From positions 1 to 11,445 of the forward strand of contig JAHHRH010000042.1 of assembly GCA_020025915.1 (NCBI GenBank): a stretch of DNA of 11,445 nt, written 5' to 3'. Below, piece by piece: positions 1 through 6,795 of this stretch (position 1 is the first letter of the stretch; every line of letters starts with the position of its first letter). Made by a program: the position numbers and the translations under genes. This DNA comes from Sutterella sp. (GTDB lineage Bacteria > Pseudomonadota > Gammaproteobacteria > Burkholderiales > Burkholderiaceae_F). A model generated the notes under the pieces. That model was given only the letters and a program-made list of their open reading frames with translations, did no database searches and was not told the origin of the DNA.

Positions 1-1
1 G

Positions 2-196
2 CTAGATTGCCCACCTGTAAAATTCGTCCTGGACACGAAAATCCTGACATTCCCTGGCTTGTTGAACAAGACGGTCTATAACCGGCGGTATTCCAAGGTC
101 TCTGTATTTACCTCTTTCTGGTTTAGAAAAGCTGACCCTTTTGACCAGCGACGATTTATACGTGCCGTTTCTAATCGCACTCGAAAGTTCCGTTCC
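2..196 (-). pseudogene. Group II intron-encoded protein (reverse transcriptase), N-terminal RT fragment, degenerate
   Basis: The minus frame from 196 contains RNGTYKSSLVKRV followed by a KPERGKYRDL stretch and GIPPVIDRLVQQA (ending at 56). This is the RT0/RT1 region of group II intron maturase/reverse transcriptases, whose consensus is roughly NGTYKPxPVRRV...PKPxGKxRxLGIPTVxDRxxQQA. Upstream the frame is closed by TGA at 199-197. A neighbouring frame continues plausibly with residues VDLADFEE, so at least one frameshift lies near 195-205. After VQQA the sequence no longer resembles RT2 and reaches a stop at 4-2. No YADD catalytic motif is visible. I read this as a broken IEP; only a longer sequence would show whether the rest survives to the left. 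Confidence 0.7.
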
Positions 197-261
197 TCAA
201 AATCTGCTAAATCTACCATCCGGAACTAAAGCCCCCGAATAGCATCAAAAGCATCATTTGT

Positions 262-299
262 CTTTGTGAAATCAATTAAGAAACCACACCTTCACAAAG
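262..299. repeat. 9-bp perfect inverted repeat inside the intron
   Basis: CTTTGTGAA at 262-270 and its reverse complement TTCACAAAG at 291-299 enclose a 20-nt loop. It lies between the ribozyme domains and the RT fragment, so it could be a domain IV stem or a scar of a later insertion. Confidence 0.5.
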
Positions 300-1085
300 C
301 AGTTTTTTTCTTGTTCACGTCACCTAAACACTCAAGAGCTAAACACCCAAGAGTGTCTCGGTTCTCATTACGTAGACTGAGATAACCCAATCTTCGCAAG
401 GAACTAAGTCTGCGTCGGAACGGTAAGAGATTGCTCTCTTTTCTACCTACGCGTTTTACGCTCATTGAGCGTTCTAAGGACAAAAGTCAATAGAACTCTC
501 AAAGAGTCAAGTGTTTGCTTTGTAACAAGCACTCAACATATGACCTTCTGACATCCTTAATGAAACCATCAAGTAAGCCAGTGTGACGTTCAGCTCAGCG
601 CGAGAATCTCAAAGACCGAAGTCCAAAAGACACTGAGCGGTAAACACCTTGCGGCATTCCCATTGTTGCCAAATCGTCCAAGACGTCGTGAAACGCCTCG
701 CAGTGACTCCAATCGATTCGAGCCTTCATCGGCTACTGGACCGACTACTATGCTCTCTGCTGACTTCTCACAGCAAGCTTTATTCCGCACGACCTATTGA
801 TCGTCGTCTGTGAGATCTCCCCAAGTAGATCGCGTTCTTTCCCGCCATGTATCCGCCACATGTACACCCCGGATTCCGTGAAGCTTAGGGCTTCGGTTTG
901 TATGGCAACCTTACCCATCCTTGTATGCCTGATGTGGTTCTTGCCCATCGGATCAGCGGTTTGCCTCGGGCTTCCTTCAGATTCCATCTCGCAATGGACA
1001 CCCTTGCCTCCGGCTATGCGCTTGGTGCTACCTCCTGCGCTCGGGACTTTCACACATAAGAACGCGCCCATGCTGGGCGCACTGC

Positions 1086-1124
1086 AAAAAAGCCTCGCCC
1101 AATATGCACTGGACGAGGCTTTTT
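1086..1124 (-). terminator. Rho-independent terminator of ppsA
   Basis: On the minus strand a GCCTCG/CGAGGC stem, extended by A/T pairs and by two more G:C pairs across one mismatch, closes a short loop and is followed by six T residues (1091-1086). It begins about 20 nt after the ppsA stop codon. The A-tract on the other side also makes it usable from the plus strand. The group II intron starts right behind it. Confidence 0.9.
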
Positions 1125-1145
1125 GTCGCTTAACGCGTCAGGCGA

Positions 1146-3515
1146 TTACTTCGCCAAACGGCGCCACGTATCAACCACAGTGTCGGGGTTGAGGGAGATG
1201 GATTCAATACCCTGTTCCATCAACCAAGCGGCAAAGTCAGCGTGGTCGGATGGCCCCTGACCGCAGATACCGACGTACTTACCGCGAGCCACGCAAGCTT
1301 TGATAGCCATGGCGAGCAAGGCCTTCACAGCCGAGTCACGTTCGTCGAAGCTAGCTGCCACCAAACCGGAGTCACGGTCAAGACCAAGAGCGAGCTGGGT
1401 CATATCGTTAGAGCCGATGGAGAAGCCGTCGAAGTAGTCGAGGAACTGATCTGCGAGCACGGCGTTAGACGGGATTTCGCACATCATGTTGAGGCGAAGA
1501 CCATTCACACCACGCTTGAGACCATGCGTTTCCATGATTTCGGTCACGCGCTTAGCTTCGTTCAAAGTACGAACGAACGGGATCATAAGCTCAACGTTGG
1601 TGAGACCCATTTCGTCACGGACGAACTTCATGGCGCGGCATTCCATCGCGAAGCATTCAGCGAACTGGTTCGAGATGTAGCGAGAGGCACCACGGAAGCC
1701 GAGCATCGGATTTTCTTCATCCGGTTCGTAGAGGGAACCACCGATCAACTTACGATATTCGTTGCTCTTGAAGTCGGACATACGAACGATGACCTTCTTC
1801 GGATAGAAGGCGGCAGCAATCGTGGCCACACCTTCAGCGATACGCTTTTCAAAGAATTCCTTCGGGCTAGCATAACCAGCGGACAAGCGCTCAGCAGCGT
1901 CACGAAGTTCGCTCGGCACGTTCGGGTAATCAAGCACAACCTTCGGATGGATACCGATATTGTTGTTGATGATGAATTCGAGACGAGCAAGACCCACCCC
2001 CTTGTTCGGGATGGACTGGAATTCGAAGGACAACTGCGGGTTGCCAACGTTCATCATGATCTTGACCGGGATTTCCGGCAAAGCGCCACGCTGAACTTCT
2101 TCAACTGCCACTTCCTGGAGACCTTCGTAGATGTTACCCGTATCGCCTTCAGCGCAGGAAACCGTCACTTCGTCGCCTTCAGCAAGACGTTCAGTCGCAT
2201 CACCGCAACCCACAACGGCCGGAATACCGAGTTCGCGAGCAATAATAGCAGCGTGGCAGGTACGACCACCGCGGTTCGTCACGATGGCGGAAGCCTTCTT
2301 CATCACTGGTTCCCAGTTGGGGTCGGTCATGTCCGTGACGAGCACGTCACCAGCCTGAACGCGATCCATTTCGGCAGCGCTTTCAACGATGCGAACCGGA
2401 CCAAGACCCACCTTCTGACCAATGGCACGACCCTGGCAAAGGAGACGACCCTTGGTCTTCAAGCTGTAACGAAGCTGAACGTCAGACTTGCTCTGCTGAG
2501 ACTTAACGGTTTCGGGACGAGCCTGGAGAATGTAGATCTTACCGTCGTTGCCGTCCTTACCCCATTCGATGTCCATCGGACGACCGTAGTGCTTTTCAAT
2601 GATGCGAGCAAAGCGGGCGAGTTCGATGACGTCTTCATCGGTAATGGCAAACTTGCGACGATCTTCGGCCGAAACGTCAACGGTGCGAACCGTGCGACCA
2701 GCAGACTTATCGGATTCAAATTCCATCTTGATGAGCTTGGAACCGAGCGTCTTACGGATGATCGGGTACTTGCCAGCATCAAGGATGGGCTTATGAACAT
2801 AGAATTCGTCAGGGTTCACAGCACCCTGCACCACCGTTTCACCGAGGCCATAAGATGCCGTGATGAAAACAACCTGGTCAAAGCCAGATTCGGTGTCGAT
2901 CGTGAACATCACACCAGCGGCGCCACGGTCGGAACGGCACATACGCTGAACACCAGCGGACAAAGCCACTTCGGCGTGCGTAAAGCCCTTGTGAACGCGA
3001 TAAGAAATAGCGCGGTCGTTATAAAGAGAAGCAAACACTTCCTTCATGTGCTTAAAGACAGCATCGATGCCAACCACATTGAGCACCGTTTCCTGCTGAC
3101 CAGCGAAAGAAGCATCCGGCAAGTCTTCAGCGGTAGCGGAAGAACGAACGGCCACGGAGATTTCAGCCTGACCATCCTTCAACCATTCGTAGAATTCACG
3201 AATTTCCTTTTCGAGCTCAGCGGGGAAAGGCGCGGCTTCAATCCAACCGCGGATCTCTGCACCGGCTTCGGCGAGCGCCTTAACGTCATCAACGTCAAGG
3301 GTTTCCAAACGCTTAGCGATGCGTTCTTCAAGTCCGCCTTCCTTCAAGAAGAGACGGAAAGCTTCAGCCGTGGTGGCGAAACCATCCGGCACGCGGATGC
3401 CAGCGCTCGTGAGCTGGCTAAGGAGCTCGCCAAGCGAAGCGTTCTTGCCGCCGACGCGATCAACGTCGGTCATGCGAAGCTGACTAAAGGGGAAAACGTA
3501 ACGACCCTGTACCAT
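1146..3515 (-). CDS. ppsA: Phosphoenolpyruvate synthase (pyruvate, water dikinase)
   Basis: The enzyme converts pyruvate, ATP and water to PEP, AMP and phosphate, the gluconeogenic step in the cytoplasm. With ATG at 3515 the protein has 789 residues, close to the 792 of E. coli PpsA. This start is preferred over ATGs at 3527 and 3536 because GAGG lies at good distance before it and because the numbering then matches the family. The N-terminal ATP-grasp part runs to about residue 340 (GGKNASLGE near 23, VRSSATAEDLP near 123). The swivelling phosphohistidine domain carries GGRTCHAA with the catalytic His421 and the regulatory Thr419. The C-terminal PEP/pyruvate barrel contains GSNDMTQL near 701 and GICGQGPSD near 749. 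It lies divergent from the chaperone-ppsR genes and ends at a strong terminator. Every key motif is intact. Confidence 0.98.
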   Translation of the reverse strand: MVQGRYVFPFSQLRMTDVDRVGGKNASLGELLSQLTSAGIRVPDGFATTAEAFRLFLKEGGLEERIAKRLETLDVDDVKALAEAGAEIRGWIEAAPFPAELEKEIREFYEWLKDGQAEISVAVRSSATAEDLPDASFAGQQETVLNVVGIDAVFKHMKEVFASLYNDRAISYRVHKGFTHAEVALSAGVQRMCRSDRGAAGVMFTIDTESGFDQVVFITASYGLGETVVQGAVNPDEFYVHKPILDAGKYPIIRKTLGSKLIKMEFESDKSAGRTVRTVDVSAEDRRKFAITDEDVIELARFARIIEKHYGRPMDIEWGKDGNDGKIYILQARPETVKSQQSKSDVQLRYSLKTKGRLLCQGRAIGQKVGLGPVRIVESAAEMDRVQAGDVLVTDMTDPNWEPVMKKASAIVTNRGGRTCHAAIIARELGIPAVVGCGDATERLAEGDEVTVSCAEGDTGNIYEGLQEVAVEEVQRGALPEIPVKIMMNVGNPQLSFEFQSIPNKGVGLARLEFIINNNIGIHPKVVLDYPNVPSELRDAAERLSAGYASPKEFFEKRIAEGVATIAAAFYPKKVIVRMSDFKSNEYRKLIGGSLYEPDEENPMLGFRGASRYISNQFAECFAMECRAMKFVRDEMGLTNVELMIPFVRTLNEAKRVTEIMETHGLKRGVNGLRLNMMCEIPSNAVLADQFLDYFDGFSIGSNDMTQLALGLDRDSGLVAASFDERDSAVKALLAMAIKACVARGKYVGICGQGPSDHADFAAWLMEQGIESISLNPDTVVDTWRRLAK

Positions 3516-3614
3516 GCTTATCCTCATAAGCCCCAAGAACCGGGGCGGTGTATCAATTGGGCAGATTTTACCCGTTTAGCACAGATTTTGTTCTTGTTTT
3601 TCGAGTTCACCTGC

Positions 3615-3643
3615 ATTTTTTTTAAATTTCACGCTATTTTCAA
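3615..3643 (-). promoter_or_regulatory. Possible ppsA promoter
   Basis: On the minus strand, TTGAAA (3643-3638) and AAAAAT (3620-3615) are separated by 17 nt in an A/T-rich stretch, predicting a leader of about 90 nt. The -10 match is only 4/6. A perfect TTGACA at 3694-3689 has no -10 at proper spacing. The assignment is tentative. Confidence 0.3.
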
Positions 3644-3773
3644 AGTTTTTCATCACAAAGAGGCGAAGCTCGATAGACAAAAACTTAATGTCAACTTATG
3701 TCGATATTCATCATCTTATGGCATCATCTATTAAGCTGATTCGTTCGGCATCCATCTACCGTTAGAATAAGCA

Positions 3774-3802
3774 TTTGAGTTTCACCCCCTTTGAAACTCA
3801 AA
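3774..3802. promoter_or_regulatory. 11-bp perfect inverted repeat upstream of the chaperone gene
   Basis: TTTGAGTTTCA at 3774-3784 pairs without mismatch with TGAAACTCAAA at 3792-3802 around a 7-nt C-rich loop. There is no T-tract on either side, so it is not an ordinary terminator. It sits in the ppsA/torD-like divergent region, 68 nt before the GTG start. A TAGAAT at 3763-3768 could be a -10, which would place the repeat at the very 5' end of the transcript. It could be an operator or an mRNA-stabilising hairpin. Confidence 0.5.
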
Positions 3803-3869
3803 ACCGCACGTCATCGACGTCTCTCAAACTAACCAACCCTCATTTCACAGTCGTCTTGGAGTTGTCCTC

Positions 3870-4448
3870 GTGGTCACCCAGTTGCTACAAAATTTTGCGC
3901 GTCAATCGATTTTTGACGCCCTTGCAGCCCTCTTTTTGCGCCCCGAAGAACCAGACACCTTGCCGCGTCTTCGTAAGGCGATGCAAGCCGCCGCAGGTCT
4001 TGCCACAGAACTAGGCATCGACCCAACGCCTTTTGAACGCTTAGCTGAAGGCACCCTACCCACGACACGCAACCTCACCGAAGAATATGTTTCACTCTTT
4101 GGTGACAGGAACGCTTTGTCGCTCGCCGAAAGCGCTTGGATACCAGCAGACCCATCTAGATTACCCGTAACAGAACTTCAATGCAGCCACCTCTACCAGG
4201 CTGCTGGCCTTGAAACCGCTGGGCTTGTAGGCATCACAACAGACCATATTGCGCTTCAATTTGCCTTCACGACGGTCTTAATCCTCAAAGAAGATCTAAA
4301 AGGCGCCGCCCACTTTTTTGATCAGCATTTGGCCAACTGGTTGCCTGCTTTTGCTACTGCTATTCGTCAACGCGAGGATGCTCGTTTTTATCGACAGATC
4401 GCGGACGTTTTAGAGGGATTGCGAGAAATCGAGAAGGCCTTACGCTAA
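3870..4448 (+). CDS. TorD/DmsD/NarJ-family molybdoenzyme maturation chaperone
   Basis: This 192-residue protein has the size and all-helical character of the TorD family. These cytoplasmic chaperones bind twin-arginine signal peptides of molybdopterin oxidoreductases and help cofactor insertion. Supporting segments are EEYVSLFGD near residue 70, which resembles the Y-x-x-L-F motif of the family, and DHIALQFAFTTVL near 144, corresponding to the D-H-hydrophobic-E/Q helix. The start is a GTG at 3870 with GGAG about nine bases upstream. The similarity is from motif recognition only, and the client enzyme is not in the window. It lies between ppsA and ppsR, genes that otherwise regulate each other, and precedes ppsR by 96 nt in the same direction. 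Partial co-transcription is therefore possible. Confidence 0.75.
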   Translation: MVTQLLQNFARQSIFDALAALFLRPEEPDTLPRLRKAMQAAAGLATELGIDPTPFERLAEGTLPTTRNLTEEYVSLFGDRNALSLAESAWIPADPSRLPVTELQCSHLYQAAGLETAGLVGITTDHIALQFAFTTVLILKEDLKGAAHFFDQHLANWLPAFATAIRQREDARFYRQIADVLEGLREIEKALR

Positions 4449-4494
4449 AGCACCCTCGGCACAACCAAAGCTTAATCCTCAAAACAGGCGCGTG

Positions 4495-4522
4495 TTGCTT
4501 CAGGTAGAATCAACACTATTCT
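4495..4522 (+). promoter_or_regulatory. Putative ppsR promoter
   Basis: TTGCTT (4495-4500) and TATTCT (4517-4522) are spaced by 16 nt and lie 22 nt before the ppsR ATG. The Shine-Dalgarno there is weak (AAAGA around 4533). An overlapping TAGAAT at 4505-4510 is an alternative -10. Confidence 0.4.
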
Positions 4523-4544
4523 TATCTTTATTAAAGACTTCGCC

Positions 4545-5393
4545 ATGACTGACTCTCAGAAGTGCGACGTATGTCGTCAAATATTCATTGTGAGTGACGG
4601 GACGGCCATCACGGCAGAAACGCTCGCTCATTCGATCATGACGCAGTTCCCGGACCTTGACTACCATCAAACGCGCATTCCGTTTGTCAATACGGTTGAC
4701 AAGGCAATGGAAACCGCTCAGCGTATTAACCAGGTGGAAAAAGAAGAAGGCCTTCGTCCGATCATCTTTACCACGTTCGTTGAACCCGACATCATGCGTA
4801 CGTTTAACGAACACGTGAGCGGCCATATCATCGACCTCTTCCGTAAGTTCGTGGGTCCCTTAGAGACTGAACTCGGCATGAAGAGCGCGCACTCGATCGG
4901 TCAAAGTCATCGCATTCGTGACGATGCCAAATATAATCGCCGTATTGCTGCCATTGACTACACCTTGCAGCATGACGACGGTCAAACCAACCGCGGTCTC
5001 GACGAAGCTGATGTGATTTTGGTCGGGGTTTCTCGCTCGGGTAAGACACCAACTTCTTTGTACCTTGCCATGCAGTTTGGCATCAAGGTCGCCAACTATC
5101 CGCTCATTCCTGAAGACTTTGATCGTGGTAGCTTGCCCGATGCACTGTTACCCTTACGTCACAAACTTTTTGGCCTCTCGATTAAGCCAGAGCGTTTGTC
5201 TGAAATCCGTAACGAACGTCGACCAAACAGTCGCTACGCTAGTATCGAAAACTGCCGTCAAGAAATCTTTGACGCCGAAAGCTTAATGGCACGCGAAGGC
5301 ATTCGTTGGCTCAATTCCACAGCGAAGTCCATCGAAGAAATCTCCGCGACGATCATGGCAGACTTAGGACTTGATAAGCGTCGTAATAGCTAA
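4545..5393 (+). CDS. ppsR: PEP synthase regulatory protein (bifunctional kinase/pyrophosphorylase)
   Basis: PpsR inactivates PpsA by ADP-dependent phosphorylation of a threonine next to the catalytic histidine, and reactivates it by phosphate-dependent removal of that phosphate, yielding pyrophosphate. The 282-residue protein fits the DUF299/Kinase-PPPase family (about 270-280). It starts with the conserved FIVSDGTAITAETL segment (13-26). It carries the P-loop-like GVSRSGKTPTSLYLA motif at 161-175, followed by KVANYPLIPEDF (181-192). The partner ppsA is in the same window, with its target Thr419 conserved. The pair is divergently arranged with a chaperone gene between. It ends at a bidirectional terminator shared with truC. 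Confidence 0.96.
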   Translation: MTDSQKCDVCRQIFIVSDGTAITAETLAHSIMTQFPDLDYHQTRIPFVNTVDKAMETAQRINQVEKEEGLRPIIFTTFVEPDIMRTFNEHVSGHIIDLFRKFVGPLETELGMKSAHSIGQSHRIRDDAKYNRRIAAIDYTLQHDDGQTNRGLDEADVILVGVSRSGKTPTSLYLAMQFGIKVANYPLIPEDFDRGSLPDALLPLRHKLFGLSIKPERLSEIRNERRPNSRYASIENCRQEIFDAESLMAREGIRWLNSTAKSIEEISATIMADLGLDKRRNS

Positions 5394-5414
5394 GCGCTCT
5401 TAACGCACAAATTC

Positions 5415-5459
5415 AAAAGCCAAATCCCCCTGCTTGAGTGCGGTCTGATTTGGCTTTTT
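5415..5459. terminator. Bidirectional terminator between ppsR and truC
   Basis: A perfect 12-bp stem AAAAGCCAAATC/GATTTGGCTTTT (5415-5426 and 5447-5458) encloses a 20-nt loop. Each outer arm supplies a T-tract on its own strand, so it can end both ppsR and truC, which converge here. Confidence 0.9.
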
Positions 5460-5477
5460 GTTTTGTGAGCCTATGCC

Positions 5478-6362
5478 TTAAGCGAGGTACTGTCTTTCAG
5501 AATCTTCTAAAGTCTCCAGCCAAGGCTCTGCTTGGATCGCCTCAAAAGATGAAATCCAACCGAGCTTTTCAAAAGCGTTCGCCATGTCACCCATAAGTGG
5601 CGCCAGGCAATCAATCCATTCACCCGTCACGGGATGCGGCAAAGCCATACGCGCACAATGGAGCATCAATCGGTCCACGCCTAAATATGCCGCGACAGCA
5701 CGATTTAGCGGCCCCTTACCATACGTCGCATCACCAATGATCGGATGCGCAAGCCACTTCAAGTGCCGCCTGATTTGGTGGCGCCGCCCCGTCAACAGTT
5801 GCGCTTCAACTAAGCCCAATCTCGTGGTCGAAAAGGCACCCGAGGCCACTGGAATTTCTGCGCTTGCACGTGGCCAAAAAAGCGTGCGTGCACTTTGCGG
5901 CGCTTGATTGCGACGTTTCTTTAGATAAGGATCGTCAGGCACCGACAACGCGTGCTGTACATCCACGGGTGCCGATAACCAACCACGCGTCATCGCGACA
6001 TAACGCTTTTGAACGTCGCCAGCCATCATGATGCGACCAAGCTTCGAAGCCATCTCCGCACTTAAGGCAAACACCAAGACACCGGACGTTCCACGGTCGA
6101 GCCGATGCACAGGCCAAACATATTGACCGATCTGCTCACGGACGCATGTCATCGCAAAGACCGTATCGCCATTAGCGATTTCGGTACGATGCACCAACAT
6201 CTTTTCGGGCTTTGCCACGACAACCATGACATCGTCTTTATAAAGAATAGGCAACGTCGGCAAAACCGTGGCCTCAACAGGCGGTGCAAGGCGCTCGAGC
6301 GCATCGAGCGTATCAGGAATCTGTATCGGTTCATCAGTCGTCATGGCGCGCAAATAAAACAT
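5478..6362 (-). CDS. truC: TruC-like tRNA pseudouridine synthase (tRNA U65)
   Basis: An RluA-family pseudouridine synthase converting a uridine in RNA to pseudouridine. The closest match from memory is E. coli TruC, which modifies U65 of tRNA. The shared features are ILYKDDVMVVVAKP (about residue 39), LVHR soon after, VREQIGQ, the catalytic PVHRLDRGTSGVLVF with its Asp (about 89-103), QKRYVA, TGRRHQIRRHL and HPIIGDATYGKG. It is 294 residues from ATG 6362, some 30 longer than E. coli TruC because of an N-terminal extension of about 35 residues rich in acidic and proline residues. A start at 6344 (MTTDEP) is also possible; neither has a clear Shine-Dalgarno. No S4 domain is seen. RluA subfamilies are hard to separate by eye, so substrate choice is less certain than the family. 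Confidence 0.88.
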   Translation of the reverse strand: MFYLRAMTTDEPIQIPDTLDALERLAPPVEATVLPTLPILYKDDVMVVVAKPEKMLVHRTEIANGDTVFAMTCVREQIGQYVWPVHRLDRGTSGVLVFALSAEMASKLGRIMMAGDVQKRYVAMTRGWLSAPVDVQHALSVPDDPYLKKRRNQAPQSARTLFWPRASAEIPVASGAFSTTRLGLVEAQLLTGRRHQIRRHLKWLAHPIIGDATYGKGPLNRAVAAYLGVDRLMLHCARMALPHPVTGEWIDCLAPLMGDMANAFEKLGWISSFEAIQAEPWLETLEDSERQYLA

Positions 6363-6546
6363 AAACAAGGCACTCTATGATAGCGATTCCGTTGGCGAAG
6401 ACAAACCTCATGCGATCCTCCTCTCAACCCAAGCACTAAATGTCATTGAACGCGTGCATAAGTTGCGTTTTGTCGACCAAAGACCCTAAACCCATGCGTC
6501 AAAACGCCACCTCATGGCCTAAACAACTCAAAACTACAACGAATCG

Positions 6547-6580
6547 ACAACCACACCGCCTCCAAACGCCTACAACCACA
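6547..6580 (+). repeat. ACAACCACA direct repeat in a C/A-rich, G-poor stretch
   Basis: ACAACCACA occurs at 6547-6555 and 6572-6580, 25 bp apart, in a plus-strand segment (about 6515-6600) almost devoid of G. It lies just upstream of the amidohydrolase-pyrE promoter. The rest of 6369-6546 shows no gene. Confidence 0.4.
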
Positions 6581-6587
6581 TTATTTT

Positions 6588-6617
6588 CTTACAGCTCAAA
6601 CCAAATATTGTACAATA
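6588..6617 (+). promoter_or_regulatory. Promoter of the amidohydrolase-pyrE operon with 12-bp palindrome over the -10
   Basis: CTTACA (6588-6593) and TACAAT (6611-6616) are spaced by exactly 17 nt. The -10 is embedded in the perfect palindrome TATTGTACAATA (6606-6617), which might be an operator half-covering the promoter. The predicted start near 6623 gives a leader of about 170 nt. Confidence 0.55.
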
Positions 6618-6636
6618 GATAAATTGTAATCATTTG

Positions 6637-6681
6637 TGACTAGATTAGCATTAGTGCTTTTGCATCTTTAAAATGCAGTCA
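6637..6681 (+). ncRNA. Structured leader: possible small three-way junction
   Basis: TGAC(T) at 6637-6641 pairs with (A)GTCA at 6677-6681. It encloses two hairpins, AGCA-TTAG-TGCT (6647-6658) and TGCAT-7 nt-ATGCA (6661-6677). A terminator begins five bases later. The stems are short, and one base (6677) is claimed by two of them, so this is a hypothesis; no known riboswitch family is recognised. Confidence 0.35.
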
Positions 6682-6685
6682 ATTT

Positions 6686-6733
6686 AGCCGCGTGAACGTC
6701 ACCCACATTTTCGGGTCGTACCCGCGGCTTTTT
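6686..6733 (+). terminator. Intrinsic terminator inside the operon leader (attenuator candidate)
   Basis: AGCCGCG (6686-6692) pairs perfectly with CGCGGCT (6723-6729). The interior adds ACG/CGT and ACCC/GGGT pairs with a two-base bulge, and five T residues follow. It lies between the promoter and the amidohydrolase start, with no second promoter evident behind it. Transcription of the operon would therefore have to read through. Alternatively it ends a separate small RNA of about 110 nt. Confidence 0.7.
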
Positions 6734-6767
6734 CCTGAGTACTGACGGCAAATTAAAAATTTTTGTT

Positions 6768-6786
6768 TTCGCAACCTGCGAAGGAG
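6768..6786 (+). promoter_or_regulatory. Hairpin abutting the Shine-Dalgarno of the amidohydrolase gene
   Basis: TTCGCA (6768-6773) and TGCGAA (6777-6782) form a perfect 6-bp stem with a 3-nt loop. Its last two A residues belong to the AAGGAG ribosome-binding site (6781-6786). The ATG at 6796 is nine bases further, which decides this start over upstream ATGs. The hairpin could tune translation initiation. Confidence 0.5.
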
Positions 6787-6795
6787 ATGTTCTTA

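Larger units (their letters stand above)
1..1082 (-). mobile_element. Group II intron, 5' portion (ribozyme domains plus decayed IEP), cut by the window edge
   Basis: Read on the minus strand, the element opens with GTGCGCCC at 1082, matching the GUGYG 5' end of group II introns. The next bases form a GCGCCC/GGGCGC hairpin. About 350 nt follow that look like group II domain I-III RNA from memory of the family, including GTGAAAGTCC, AGGTAGCACCAAGCGCATAG, GGAATCTGAAGGAAGCC, GGCGGGAAAGAACGCG and AGAAGTCAGCAGAG. A reverse-transcriptase fragment appears further on (about 196-56). The 5' end lies three bases beyond the T-tract of the ppsA terminator and in the same orientation, the site preference known for group IIC introns; I cannot assign the class. 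Domains V and VI are not in the window. Positions 300-700 show no intact reading frame and may be domain IV or decayed IEP sequence. Confidence 0.8.

Noticed and set aside
292..790. Two short minus-strand open frames (63 and 66 codons) read as possible small genes
   Set aside because: They lie within the intron between ribozyme and reverse-transcriptase remains and show no gene-like features.
748..1071. A 107-codon open frame on the minus strand in the intron
   Set aside because: It translates conserved group II ribozyme RNA; the signal is in the RNA, not the peptide.
797..1192. A 131-codon plus-strand open frame across intron, terminator and ppsA end
   Set aside because: It crosses three unrelated features and lacks a ribosome-binding site.
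3689..3694. Perfect TTGACA on the minus strand as -35 of ppsA
   Set aside because: No acceptable -10 lies 16-18 nt downstream.
1242..3734. Very long open frame (830 codons) antisense to ppsA
   Set aside because: It mirrors the codon bias of ppsA and has no recognisable domain; the minus-strand gene has every PpsA motif.
6673..6687. Tiny leader peptide (ATG CAG TCA ATT TAG) as in pyrBI-type attenuation
   Set aside because: Only four codons, no ribosome-binding site, and no run of regulatory codons.
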